Assembly (NCBI RefSeq): GCF_050749815.1
Contig: NZ_CP192735.1
Coordinates: 3,038,001-3,102,000, forward strand
Direction of reading: 5' to 3'
Length of the DNA: 64,000 nucleotides
Origin: Dyella_A sp050749815
Lineage (GTDB): Bacteria > Pseudomonadota > Gammaproteobacteria > Xanthomonadales > Rhodanobacteraceae
The translations under genes were made by a program, and so were the position numbers. Positions 9,909-19,264 of the stretch are shown in pieces. The notes beneath the pieces were generated by a model. It made no database searches, was not told the origin of the DNA, and saw only the letters and a list, made by a program, of their open reading frames with translations. Within the stretch, counting starts at the first letter, position 1, and each line of letters starts with the position of its first letter.

Positions 9909-11778
9909 CGAGGTCGCCGCGCAGTTCGCGCACGCGCGTCTCCAGCACCGACGCGGTCGCCTGATCCGGCGCAATCGGCGCATCCACCACCAGCTCCACC
10001 CGCGCACGGAATCGCCGCGGCAGGCGCGAGCGCCCCATCATCGAATCGCGCCGGCTCCACACGCTGCCCCACAGCCCACGCAGCGCCATCGGCACCACCG
10101 GCACCGGGCGGCGCGCGAGAATCTTCTCCATGCCCGGACGGAACGCCGCGATGGCGCCGTCACGGGTGAGCCCGCCCTCGGGAAAGATGCACACGAGCTC
10201 GCCATCGGCGAGCGCCGCATCGATTGCCTCGTAGGCCGCGGCGAGCACCGCCGGATCCTCCTTCTGGCCCGCGATGGGAATCGCCTTGGCGGTGCGGAAC
10301 ACGAACTTCAGCAGCGGGATGTTGAAGATTCGGTAGTACATGACGAAGCGCGCGGGCCGGCGCAGGTGCGCCATCAGCAGCAGCGGATCCATGAAGCTTA
10401 CGTGGTTGCACACCAGCAGCGCCGGACCCTCCTCCGGCACGTGCCGCATGCCGTCCACGCGCACACGGTAGAGCGTGTTCACCAGCACCCAGGTGATGAA
10501 CCGCATCAGGAACTCGGGCACCAGGGTGAAGATGTAGACCGCCACCAGCACGTTGAGCAGCGCGGCGACCAGGAAGATCTGCGCCGACCCCAGCCCCGCC
10601 CGGCTCAACGCCAGACCGGCGACCGACGCGACCACGATGAACAGCGCGTTGAGGATGTTGTTGCCGGCGATCACCCGCGAGAGCCGATCGCGCGGCGTGC
10701 GCGCCTGTACGAAGGCGAACAGCGGCACCACGTAGAAGCCGGCGAACACGCCGATCAGGGTGAGGTCGAGCACGATGCGCCAGCTGCCCGCCGCGGCCAG
10801 GAACGCCTGCCAGTGCAAGCCCATCTGCGCCGCCGCGCCCGGGCGCGCCAGATACAGATCCACGCCGAACGCGGTGAGCCCGAACGCGCCCAGCGGCACC
10901 AGGCCGATCTCCACCCGCTTGCCCGACATCCGCTCGCACAGCAGCGAACCGACGCCGGTGCCCAGCGAAAACAGCGTGAGCACCAGGGTCAGCACGCTGC
11001 CGTCGCCGCCGAGGTTGTGCTTGGCATACAGCGGCAGCTGCGCGGTGAGCATGGTGCCGAAGAACCAGAACCAGGAGATGCCCAGCACCGCGTTGAACAC
11101 CGCGCGGTCCGCGCGCGTGATGCCGAGCACGCGCACGGTCTCGGTGACCGGGTTGGGGTTGAACACCAGGTGCGGCGCGGTGGCCGGCGCGGGCGGAATG
11201 GCGCGGCTGCAGGCGTAGCCGACCAGCGCCACGGCGAGCGTGGCAACCGCCGCTGCCCACGGCCCGATGCCGGCCAGCAGCATCAGCGAATTGCCGGCGA
11301 CCATGCCGATCAGGATCGCCAGCTGCGTGCCCATCTCCACCATGCCGTTGCCGCCGACCAGCTCAGTGTGCTTGAGCGCCTGCGGCAGGATCGCGTACTT
11401 GATCGGCCCGAACACCGTCGAATGCACGCCCATCATGAACAGCACGCTCAGCAGCAGCGGCAGGTTGTGCGTGTGGAAACCCCACGCGGCCAGCGCCATC
11501 GCGGCAATCTCGAACAGCTTCACGTAGCGGATGATGCGGGTCTTCTCGAACTTCTCCGCCAGCTGGCCGGCGGTGGCCGAGAACAGGAAGTACGGCAGGA
11601 TGAACAGCGCCGGCGCGAGGTTGGTGTACAGCGACACCTCGCGGTCCGGCAGCCCCATCTGCACGGCCGCCAGCATCACCATCGCATTGCGGAACGCACT
11701 GTCGTTGAACGCGCCCAGCGCCTGGGTCCAGAAGAACGGCGCGAAGCGCCGGCGGCCGAGCAGGGTGAATTGGCTCAT
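9904..11778 (-). CDS. Lysophospholipid transporter fused to 1-acyl-glycerophosphate acyltransferase
   Basis: The 624-residue protein joins two activities. Residues 1 to about 425 are an MFS transporter of the LplT type with 11-12 helices. Residues about 435-624 are a PlsC-type acyltransferase with the HX4D motif at His459-Asp464 (NHVSFMD) and an FPEGG motif near residue 530. Together they would flip lysophospholipids inward across the inner membrane and re-acylate them. In E. coli LplT and Aas are separate; this order of fusion, without the acyl-ACP synthetase part, is found in several gammaproteobacteria. The stop codon lies in a REP-like repeat. Confidence 0.9.
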   Translation of the reverse strand: MSQFTLLGRRRFAPFFWTQALGAFNDSAFRNAMVMLAAVQMGLPDREVSLYTNLAPALFILPYFLFSATAGQLAEKFEKTRIIRYVKLFEIAAMALAAWGFHTHNLPLLLSVLFMMGVHSTVFGPIKYAILPQALKHTELVGGNGMVEMGTQLAILIGMVAGNSLMLLAGIGPWAAAVATLAVALVGYACSRAIPPAPATAPHLVFNPNPVTETVRVLGITRADRAVFNAVLGISWFWFFGTMLTAQLPLYAKHNLGGDGSVLTLVLTLFSLGTGVGSLLCERMSGKRVEIGLVPLGAFGLTAFGVDLYLARPGAAAQMGLHWQAFLAAAGSWRIVLDLTLIGVFAGFYVVPLFAFVQARTPRDRLSRVIAGNNILNALFIVVASVAGLALSRAGLGSAQIFLVAALLNVLVAVYIFTLVPEFLMRFITWVLVNTLYRVRVDGMRHVPEEGPALLVCNHVSFMDPLLLMAHLRRPARFVMYYRIFNIPLLKFVFRTAKAIPIAGQKEDPAVLAAAYEAIDAALADGELVCIFPEGGLTRDGAIAAFRPGMEKILARRPVPVVPMALRGLWGSVWSRRDSMMGRSRLPRRFRARVELVVDAPIAPDQATASVLETRVRELRGDLA

Positions 11779-11937
11779 GCAGGTCCCGTGGGAAAACGCC
11801 GGCGCCTAGCCTAGCGTGAATACACCACTGCACGCGCCGTTCCCACCGCACGACTTCGCGCGCGATTCGGGGCGCGCCGGAAATGGCGCGTCACCCGAGC
11901 CACCTGTCGCGCCGATGCGGCGGACCCCGCGGCTTGC

Positions 11938-13221
11938 CTAGCGCAGATGCAGCGCGCGATGCGCGATATCGCGGCGGTAGAAAGCACCGTCGAAGCGAAC
12001 TTTCGCCGCCGCCGCGTAGGCGTTCTCGCGCGCGGCGGCGATGTCCTTGCCCAGCGCGCAGACGGTGAGAACGCGGCCGCCGGCCGTGACCGGGCGACCC
12101 TGTGCGTCCAGCCGGGTGCCGGCATGGAACACCTTCGCTTCCGGCGCCAGCGGCGTGTCCAGGCCCTCGATCGGAGTGCCGCTCTTCACCGGGCCGGGAT
12201 AGCCGCCGGCGGCCATCACCACCCCCAGCGACGGGCGCGGATCCCAATGCGCCTTGGTGTGGTGCAGTTCGCCATCGAGCGCGGCTTCGATTAGCTCCAC
12301 CAGGTCGGACTTCAGCCGTAGCATGATCGGCTGCGTCTCCGGATCGCCGAAGCGCACGTTGAACTCGATCACCTTCGGGTTGCCGGCCTTGTCGATCATC
12401 AGGCCGGCGTAGAGGAAACCGATGAACGGGGCGCCCTCGCCAGCCATGCCGCGCAGTGTCGGCTCGATCACCTGCTTGAGGATGCGCTGCTCCACCTCGG
12501 GCGTGACCACCGGCGCCGGCGAATACGCGCCCATGCCGCCGGTGTTGGGACCGAGGTCATTGTCGTCGCGGCGCTTGTGGTCCTGGCTGGAGGCCATCGG
12601 CAGCGCGTGGCTGCCGTCGCTCATCACGATGTAGCTCGCTTCCTCGCCGTCGAGGAACTCTTCGATCACCACGCGCGCCGAGGCATCGCCGAACGCGTGC
12701 CCGCCGAGCATGTCGTGCAGCGCCTGCTCGGCATCGGCCAGAGTCAGCGCCACCACCACGCCCTTGCCCGCCGCCAGGCCGTCGGCCTTGATCACGATCG
12801 GCGCGCCTTGCTCGCGCACGTAGGCGAGCGCACGGTTCAAGTCGGTGAACACGGCGTAGTGCGCGGTGGGGATGTTGTGGCGAAGCAGGAAATCCTTGGC
12901 GAACGCCTTGGAGCCCTCCAACTGCGCGGCGATCGCACGCGGGCCAAAGATGCGCAGCCCGGCGGCGCGGAACTTGTCCACCACGCCGGCCACCAGCGGT
13001 ACCTCGGGGCCGACCACGGTGAGCCCGACCTTCTCGGCCTTGGCCAGCGCCAGCAATCCGGCGATGTCGTTCGCTGCCACGTCGGCGTTGCGCACACCGC
13101 GCTCGCGCGCCGTGCCCGCGTTGCCCGGCGCCACGATCACCTCGTCGACCCGCGGCGACTGCTTGAGCTTCCACGCCAGCGCGTGCTCACGCCCGCCGTT
13201 GCCGATGACCAGAACCTTCAT
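11938..13221 (-). CDS. purD: Phosphoribosylamine-glycine ligase
   Basis: PurD makes glycinamide ribonucleotide from phosphoribosylamine, glycine and ATP in purine synthesis. The 427-residue protein begins MKVLVIGNGGREHAL. It has the ATP-grasp segment IKADGLAAGKGVVVA, the GPNTGGMGAYSPAP motif and the magnesium-binding EFNVRFGDPETQ region. The ATG at 13221 has GGAGC upstream and matches the family start. No purH is adjacent; upstream on the same strand is an AMP ligase gene. Confidence 0.97.
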   Translation of the reverse strand: MKVLVIGNGGREHALAWKLKQSPRVDEVIVAPGNAGTARERGVRNADVAANDIAGLLALAKAEKVGLTVVGPEVPLVAGVVDKFRAAGLRIFGPRAIAAQLEGSKAFAKDFLLRHNIPTAHYAVFTDLNRALAYVREQGAPIVIKADGLAAGKGVVVALTLADAEQALHDMLGGHAFGDASARVVIEEFLDGEEASYIVMSDGSHALPMASSQDHKRRDDNDLGPNTGGMGAYSPAPVVTPEVEQRILKQVIEPTLRGMAGEGAPFIGFLYAGLMIDKAGNPKVIEFNVRFGDPETQPIMLRLKSDLVELIEAALDGELHHTKAHWDPRPSLGVVMAAGGYPGPVKSGTPIEGLDTPLAPEAKVFHAGTRLDAQGRPVTAGGRVLTVCALGKDIAAARENAYAAAAKVRFDGAFYRRDIAHRALHLR

Positions 13222-13308
13222 GCCTTGCTCCGAAAATGCCCCACGCGCCCGCGGCGCAGGCGCGCATTGTAGCGGCACGGTCGGCTAGGCCGACGGCGTG
13301 CGGCCGCG

Positions 13309-14688
13309 TCAGTCGCGGGCGGCGAGCAGGGCGAGCAGGGCGGCGCGCGGCAACTTGCCGGTTTCGTTGCGCGGCAGCGCGTCGACCAGGCGCAGCGGGC
13401 GCGGCAGGAACAGCGGGTCGATCGCGCCGCGCAGCGCCTCGAGGATCTGCGCCTCGCCGAGGCCCGGCGCCACCGCCAGCGCGGCGATGCGGCGCACGCC
13501 GCGGGCGTCCGGTTCGTCCAGTTGCAATACGGCACCGTCGCGCACGCCGGGGATGGCGAGCAGGCGGCGGGTCAGGTCGCCGAGCGAGGCGCGCTTGCCG
13601 GCGATCTCCAGCATGTCGGCGTGGCGACCGCACAGGCGGAACGCACGGCCACCGTCATGCAGCGTCACCAGGTCGGCCAGCACCACCGGCGCGGCCAGCT
13701 GCGGCGCGTGGACCTGGGTGCCATCGGGCTGCGGATGCAGGCTCACGCCCTCATACAGCTGCCACAGCTCCGATGCGGTCGGCTGCCGGCTGCCGAATAC
13801 GCAGGTTTCGGTGGAGCCGAACACCTCCAGCAGCGGCGCGCCATAGCGCTGCTCGGCCGCTTGTGCGAGCTCGACCGGCATCGGCGCGGTGGCCGAAAGC
13901 ATCGCCGCCAGCGGTGGCAGCGCCACCCCGGACTCGACCAGCGCGCGCAGGTGCACCGGCGTGGTCACCAGCACGCGGGGCGCCGGCACGGCGGCCAGTG
14001 CGGCCGCCACGTCGGCCGGAAAGAACGGCCGGCTGCCGCATACCGCCACGTCGCCGAGCAGCGGCAGCACCACCGACGTCTCCATGCCGTACATGTGCTG
14101 CGGCGGCACGGTGGCAACCACGTTGCACGGGCCGTCGACGTATCCGCGCAGCATGCGCAGGTTGCCGGCGTTGCTGGCATGGAAGCTGCGCCAGGTCTTC
14201 ACGTGCGCGGCCGGCTGGCCGGTGGAGCCGGAGGTGTAGCCGAGCGCTACGACTTGGTCAGCGTCGATCATCGGCCAATCGATGGGCTCACCCGCTACCG
14301 GCCGGGCCACCAGCGAGGGCAGGCGGTGGTAGTGCGGCGGCGCCGGCTCCAGCGCCAGGTCGCCCAGCGCATAGCAGCCGGGATGGGCGGCCATCACCTC
14401 GTCGATGGCACGCGGCGCGCGCGAGGAGGGCAGCAGGTTGGTCTGTCCACGCAAGGCGATGGCGCTGAACGCGACGAGGAAGGCGTAGCGGTCCTCGCAG
14501 AGATTGACCGCGGCGGCGGCCGGCGGCAGGTGGTCGGCGACGTGCTGCACATCGGCGAGGAAGTCGCGCGCACTGATCGGCGCGCCATGGCGCCAGGCCA
14601 CGGTGCGATCGCCGTCGCCGGCGGCCAGCAGCGGAAGCTGTGGCGCCAGCGCCAGGTCGCGCTGCGGCGTGTCGAAGACTGTGGCCAA
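13309..14688 (-). CDS. AMP-dependent acyl/aryl ligase, XanA2/ApeH-like
   Basis: The 459-residue protein is an ANL-superfamily adenylating enzyme. The phosphate-binding motif YTSGSTGQPAAHVKTW lies near residues 150-165, the A5-type motif VFGSTET near 290-296, and the C-terminal catalytic lysine in PRNETGKLPR near residue 445. It resembles ligases of aryl polyene or xanthomonadin pigment clusters, which activate a hydroxybenzoate or fatty acyl starter. The start is a TTG at 14688, as no in-frame ATG lies nearby. No other pigment gene is in the window, so the substrate is unknown. It lies between tsaC and purD on the same strand. Confidence 0.75.
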   Translation of the reverse strand: MATVFDTPQRDLALAPQLPLLAAGDGDRTVAWRHGAPISARDFLADVQHVADHLPPAAAAVNLCEDRYAFLVAFSAIALRGQTNLLPSSRAPRAIDEVMAAHPGCYALGDLALEPAPPHYHRLPSLVARPVAGEPIDWPMIDADQVVALGYTSGSTGQPAAHVKTWRSFHASNAGNLRMLRGYVDGPCNVVATVPPQHMYGMETSVVLPLLGDVAVCGSRPFFPADVAAALAAVPAPRVLVTTPVHLRALVESGVALPPLAAMLSATAPMPVELAQAAEQRYGAPLLEVFGSTETCVFGSRQPTASELWQLYEGVSLHPQPDGTQVHAPQLAAPVVLADLVTLHDGGRAFRLCGRHADMLEIAGKRASLGDLTRRLLAIPGVRDGAVLQLDEPDARGVRRIAALAVAPGLGEAQILEALRGAIDPLFLPRPLRLVDALPRNETGKLPRAALLALLAARD

Positions 14689-14842
14689 ACCGGATGACTC
14701 CCGCGATCCCGTGCCGCCAGGCGGCGCTGTGTGCGCAGCATCCCCCAGTCGCCCGAAGCCGACGTGAATGCGTGTTGCGTGTGGTCATGCCCGCTTCGCG
14801 CCTGGGCTTGCAATGGCGGCCCCGGCGCGCCCCGGCGGGCGA

Positions 14843-15424
14843 TCAGGGGCGGATGATAGCGCCGCTGAGGCCGTCGCGGATGGGGCAGGGCTGCTCGGCC
14901 TCGCCCAGCGGCGCGGCAAGCAGGCCATCCAGCGCATCGCCGAAGTAGCCAATCACCTCCTGCGGCGACCGCGCCGGTGGCGCACCATGCGGGTTGGCGC
15001 TGGTGGAGACGATCGTCCCGCCGAACGCGCGGCACAGTGCGGCCGCGGTGGGGTGTGCGGTAATGCGTACGGCGATGCCCTCGTGCGCGCCCGTCACCCA
15101 GGCCGGCACCGCCGCCGAGCGCGGAAGCACCCACGTGTGCGGCCCCGGCCAGCTGGCCAGCACCGCCTGCCGCTGCGCCTCGGGCAGCTGATCAAGCGCA
15201 AGGTAGCGCTCGAGCTGGTCCAGCTCGGCGGCGATCAGCAGCACTCCCTGGTCGGCCGGCCGCTGCTTGAGCGCGAACAGACGCTCGAACGCGGCCAGAT
15301 CCTGCGGATCGCAACCGAGCCCGAACACCGCTTCGGTGGGATAGGCCAGCACACCACCGGCGCGCAGCAGGGCCGCCGCGCCGTCGATCTCGCCGGATCC
15401 GAAGCGATGCAGCAAGCCGCTCAT
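14843..15424 (-). CDS. tsaC: Threonylcarbamoyl-AMP synthase TsaC
   Basis: TsaC (YrdC family) makes threonylcarbamoyl-AMP from threonine, bicarbonate and ATP, for the t6A37 modification of ANN-decoding tRNAs. The 193-residue length is that of the short TsaC rather than Sua5. Motifs include AYPTEAVFGLGCDP, the KQRP segment and the STSAN ATP-binding loop. Its ATG at 15424 overlaps the topA stop (ATGA), so translation is coupled to topA. The N-terminus is unambiguous for that reason. Confidence 0.93.
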   Translation of the reverse strand: MSGLLHRFGSGEIDGAAALLRAGGVLAYPTEAVFGLGCDPQDLAAFERLFALKQRPADQGVLLIAAELDQLERYLALDQLPEAQRQAVLASWPGPHTWVLPRSAAVPAWVTGAHEGIAVRITAHPTAAALCRAFGGTIVSTSANPHGAPPARSPQEVIGYFGDALDGLLAAPLGEAEQPCPIRDGLSGAIIRP

Positions 15425-17922
15425 GCCTCGCCGGAGCGCGCCGCGGCCTTTTTCACGGCGGCTTTCTTGGTGGCGGTCTTCTTGGTTGCGGTTTTCTTGG
15501 CGGCGGTCTTTTTCGCCGAGCTCTTCTTGGCAGCGGCCTTCTTGGGCGCAGCCTTCTTCGCCGCCGGCTCCTTCTTCGCGGCCGCCTTCTTGGTCGCCGC
15601 GGTTTTCTTGGCGAAGCGGCCCTTCTTCACCGGCGCGGCGGCAAGCAGTTCCACGCACTGCGCCTCGGTGAGGTCCTTCGGCTCGACGTCCTTGGGAATG
15701 CGCGCGTTCTTTTCGCCGTCGGTGATGTAGGCGCCGTAGCGGCCGTTGAGCACCTGCACGCCGTTGCCGAAATCCTTGATGACGCGGTTGGCGAGCATCT
15801 CCAGCTTTTCGGCCACGATCTGCAGCGCGCGCGGCAGCTCGATGGTGTACGGATCGTCCTCGGGCTTGAGCGAGGCATAGGTGCTGCCCCGCTTCACGAA
15901 CGGGCCGAAACGGCCCACGCCCACGCTGACTTCGTCGCCGTTCTCGGCCTGGCCGAGCTTGCGCGGCAGCTTGAACAGCTCGATCGCCTGCTCCAGCGTG
16001 ATCGTGTGCATGCTCTGGCCCGGACGCAGGCTGGCGAACTGCAGCTTCTCGTCGGTGTCCTTGTCGCCGATCTGTGCATAGGGTCCATAGCGGCCCAGCC
16101 GCACCGAGACCGGCTTGCCGCTCTTCGGATCGACGCCCAGCTCGCGCGCGCCGGTGGCCTCGCTGCGGTCGACCGACTCGGTCTTCTCGTCCACCTGCTG
16201 CTTGAACGGCTGCCAGAATCGCTCCATCAGCGGCACCCAGGCCTCTTCGCCGCGGCTCACCGCATCGAGTTCGTCCTCGAGCTTGGCGGTGAAGTCGTAA
16301 TCGACGTAGCGGGTGAAGTGCTGCACCAGGAACTTGCCCACGGCGCGGCCCACGTCGGTCGGCTTGAAGCGCCGTGCGTCGAGCAGCACGTACTCGCGGT
16401 TGAGCAGCACCTGGATGATGCTGGCGTAGGTCGAAGGGCGGCCGATGCCGTGCTCTTCCAACGCCTTGACCAGGCTTGCCTCGGAAAAGCGCGGCGGCGG
16501 CTCGGTGAAGTGCTGTTCGGCCAGGATGTCGTGCAGCGGCACCACTTCGCCGGCCACCAGCCGTGGCAGGCGCCGACCTTCGTCTTCGTCCTCGGCGGCC
16601 TTCTGGTCGCGGCCTTCCTCGTACACGGCAAGGAAGCCCGGATCGATCACGGTGGTGCCGGTGGAACGGAACGAGGCATCACCGCCAGCGACGTCCTTCA
16701 AAGCGAACTCGACCGACACCGTGTTGAGCGTGGCGTGGATCATCTGGCAGGCCACGGTGCGCTTCCAGATCAGCTCGTACAGCTTGCGCTGCTCGTCGTT
16801 GAGGAAGCCGGCGACTTCGCGCGGGGTGCGCAGCGCGGAGGTCGGGCGAATCGCCTCGTGCGCCTCCTGCGCGTTCTTGGATTTGGTCTTGTATACCTGC
16901 GGAACGTCCGGCAGCGCCTTGACGCCGAACTCGCGGGAGATCACCTGGCGCAGTTCGGCCACCGCGTCGTCGCCGAGCATGGTGGAGTCGGTACGCATAT
17001 AGGTGATCAGGCCGACGTTGCCCTCGCTGCCCAGCGCCACGCCCTCGTACAGCCCCTGCGCCACCTTCATCGTGCGGCTGGTGGAGAAGCCCAGTTTGCG
17101 CGCGGCCTCCTGCTGCAGCGTCGAGGTGGTGAACGGCGCCGCGGGTCGGCGCTTGCGCTCCTTCGAACCGACCTCGCTGACGGTGAGGTTGCCGCGGGCG
17201 GCGGCCTTCAGCGCGGCGCGCGCGGTCATCGCGTCGTGCTCGTTGGTGAGGTCGAACTGCTCGAACTTCTTGCCGTTGAGCTTGGTCAGGCGCGCAGTGA
17301 AATCGCCCTCGGCATGCTTGAGCTGCGCCTCGACGGACCAGTACTCGCGCGCCACGAACGCCTCGATCTCCTCCTCGCGCTCGACGATCATGCGCAGCGC
17401 CGGGCTCTGCACGCGGCCGGCCGACAGGCCCCGCTGCACCTTGCGCCACAGCACCGGCGACAGGTTGAAGCCGACCAGATAGTCGAGCGCCCGGCGCGCC
17501 TGCTGGGCGTCGACCAGGTCATGCGAAAGCTGGCGCGGTTCGGCCACCGCGGCCTTGATCGCCTTGGGGGTGATCTCGGAGAACACCACGCGATGCATGC
17601 GCTTGCCGCGATCCAGGCCGCGCTCCCTGAGGATCTCGCTGATGTGCCAGCTGATCGCCTCGCCCTCGCGATCCAAGTCGGTCGCCAGATAGATATCGTC
17701 GGCCTGCTTGGCGGCCTTGGCAATCGCGTCGACGTGCTTCTCGTTGCGCTCGATCACCTCGTACTTCATGGCGAAACCGTGCTCGGGATCGACCGCCCCT
17801 TCCTTCGGCTTGAGGTCGCGCACGTGGCCGTAGGAGGCCAGGACCTGGAAGTCCTTGCCGAGGTATTTGTTGATCGTCTTGGCCTTGGCCGGCGATTCGA
17901 CGATGAGCAGGTTTTTTGCCAT
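15421..17922 (-). CDS. topA: DNA topoisomerase I with lysine-rich tail
   Basis: TopA relaxes negatively supercoiled DNA. The 833-residue protein has the TOPRIM domain with Glu9 and the Asp82-Asp84-Glu86 triad, the active tyrosine Tyr308 in GLITYMRTDS, and topoisomerase C-terminal repeat modules at about residues 590-765. It lacks the four-cysteine zinc ribbons of the E. coli enzyme. Instead it ends in about 70 residues of AAKK/TATKK repeats resembling the tail of eukaryotic histone H1. dprA lies 125 bases upstream and tsaC overlaps downstream. Confidence 0.97.
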   Translation of the reverse strand: MAKNLLIVESPAKAKTINKYLGKDFQVLASYGHVRDLKPKEGAVDPEHGFAMKYEVIERNEKHVDAIAKAAKQADDIYLATDLDREGEAISWHISEILRERGLDRGKRMHRVVFSEITPKAIKAAVAEPRQLSHDLVDAQQARRALDYLVGFNLSPVLWRKVQRGLSAGRVQSPALRMIVEREEEIEAFVAREYWSVEAQLKHAEGDFTARLTKLNGKKFEQFDLTNEHDAMTARAALKAAARGNLTVSEVGSKERKRRPAAPFTTSTLQQEAARKLGFSTSRTMKVAQGLYEGVALGSEGNVGLITYMRTDSTMLGDDAVAELRQVISREFGVKALPDVPQVYKTKSKNAQEAHEAIRPTSALRTPREVAGFLNDEQRKLYELIWKRTVACQMIHATLNTVSVEFALKDVAGGDASFRSTGTTVIDPGFLAVYEEGRDQKAAEDEDEGRRLPRLVAGEVVPLHDILAEQHFTEPPPRFSEASLVKALEEHGIGRPSTYASIIQVLLNREYVLLDARRFKPTDVGRAVGKFLVQHFTRYVDYDFTAKLEDELDAVSRGEEAWVPLMERFWQPFKQQVDEKTESVDRSEATGARELGVDPKSGKPVSVRLGRYGPYAQIGDKDTDEKLQFASLRPGQSMHTITLEQAIELFKLPRKLGQAENGDEVSVGVGRFGPFVKRGSTYASLKPEDDPYTIELPRALQIVAEKLEMLANRVIKDFGNGVQVLNGRYGAYITDGEKNARIPKDVEPKDLTEAQCVELLAAAPVKKGRFAKKTAATKKAAAKKEPAAKKAAPKKAAAKKSSAKKTAAKKTATKKTATKKAAVKKAAARSGEA

Positions 17923-18047
17923 GTGGCGGGGAGTTCCAAAGGAGAATTACCGTCGCTTGGCGACGGACACATATATCTAGTTGAGCCACGTTGGCGCGAC
18001 GACTGTCAAGCCGAATCGCGCGGAACTGAGGCCTGGCGCGGCTTCGC

Positions 18048-19184
18048 TCAGCCGCCCAGGCGCTGGTAGCGGTTGCCCGGGAGCGTGCCCACGTGCCCCT
18101 CCAGCTCCAGCATCAGCAGCATCGAGGACAACTCGGCCGCCGGCTGGCCGGTACGGCCGACCAGCTCGTCCAACGGCACCGGATCGTGACCCAGGGCGTC
18201 GAGCAGCCGCCGGTACTGCGGATCGACCGGCGCGCCGTCCGCCACCGTGTCGGCGCCTGCAGCGACGGGCCCGGCAGCCAGCCGCTGCGCGAGTTCCGCG
18301 CCCAGCGCCCGCGCCGCCGGCGCCAGTGCCTCGATCACTTCGCCCGGCTCCTCCACCAGCCGGGCACCGTCGCGGATCAGGCGATGGCAGCCCCGCGCCA
18401 ACGGGTTGTGGATGGATCCAGGCAAGGCAAACACCTCGCGCCCCTGCTCGCCGGCCAGCCGGGCGGTAATCAACGAGCCCGATTGCAGCCCGGCCTCGAT
18501 CACCAGCGTGCCCAGCGAAAGGCCGGCGATGATACGGTTTCGCCGCGGAAAATGATCGGCCCGCGCGGCGGTACCGGGCGGAAACTCGCTGACCAGGGCA
18601 CCGCCGTCCACGATACGCTGCGCCAGAGCGAGATGCTTGCGCGGATAGACCCGGTCCGGACCGGTGCCCACCACCGCCACGGTGGGCAGGCCGGCGTCCA
18701 GCGCCGCGGCATGCGCCGCCCCATCGATGCCGTCGGCCATGCCGCTGGTTACCAGCAGCCCAGCCTGACCCAGCGCCCGGGCAAAGACGCGCGCGTTGCC
18801 GAGGCCGGCAGGACTGGCGCGGCGCGCGCCCACGATCGCCACCTGCGGATGGAGCAGCAGTGCGGCATCGCCCGCCACGAACAGCGCCGCGGGCGGCTGC
18901 GCGATGGTGTCCAGCGGCGGCGGGAAATCCTCGTCCGTGCAGCGCAGCAGGCGATGGCCGTCCCGCATCAGCCACGCCATATCCTCTTCCAGACGTGCCT
19001 CGTCCGGCTGGTCCAGCCAGCGGCGGGCCGCGTCCCCGCCACTGCCGGGCTGCCGATGGACCGCCGCAAGCGCGGCGTCCATGCGGCCACCGTGCTCGGT
19101 CAGGCGCTCGCGCAGGCCACCTGGGCCCAGGCCCGGGGTGCGCAGGGCGATGAGCCAGTCGCGGAGATCGTTGGCGTCGGTCAT
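18048..19184 (-). CDS. dprA: DNA-processing protein DprA
   Basis: DprA binds single-stranded DNA taken up during transformation and loads RecA. The 378-residue protein has a central Rossmann fold with VAIVGARRAS, TSGMADGIDGAAH and FPRRNRIIAGLS motifs, and a C-terminal winged-helix (DML1-like) domain at about residues 315-375. It suggests that natural competence is at least possible. It lies directly downstream of the LysM gene terminator and upstream of topA, a common order in this group. Confidence 0.95.
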   Translation of the reverse strand: MTDANDLRDWLIALRTPGLGPGGLRERLTEHGGRMDAALAAVHRQPGSGGDAARRWLDQPDEARLEEDMAWLMRDGHRLLRCTDEDFPPPLDTIAQPPAALFVAGDAALLLHPQVAIVGARRASPAGLGNARVFARALGQAGLLVTSGMADGIDGAAHAAALDAGLPTVAVVGTGPDRVYPRKHLALAQRIVDGGALVSEFPPGTAARADHFPRRNRIIAGLSLGTLVIEAGLQSGSLITARLAGEQGREVFALPGSIHNPLARGCHRLIRDGARLVEEPGEVIEALAPAARALGAELAQRLAAGPVAAGADTVADGAPVDPQYRRLLDALGHDPVPLDELVGRTGQPAAELSSMLLMLELEGHVGTLPGNRYQRLGG

Positions 19185-19207
19185 CCGGCGAGTCTAAGCG
19201 CGGCGCA

Positions 19208-19240
19208 CAAACAAAAACGGCGCGGTAGTACCGCGCCGTC
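19208..19240 (-). terminator. Rho-independent terminator after the LysM gene
   Basis: Arms 19217-19227 and 19229-19239 (ACGGCGCGGTA and its complement) form an 11-bp stem around one base. On the minus strand the stem is followed by TTTTTGTTTG. It separates the LysM gene from dprA. Confidence 0.85.
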
Positions 19241-19264
19241 CTGTGGGAATCGGCCGATCCGCGC

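Noticed and set aside
15440..15610. Tandem repeat or CRISPR-like array near the topA end
   Set aside because: The periodicity is the AAKK/TATKK codon repeat of the TopA tail; there are no unique spacers.
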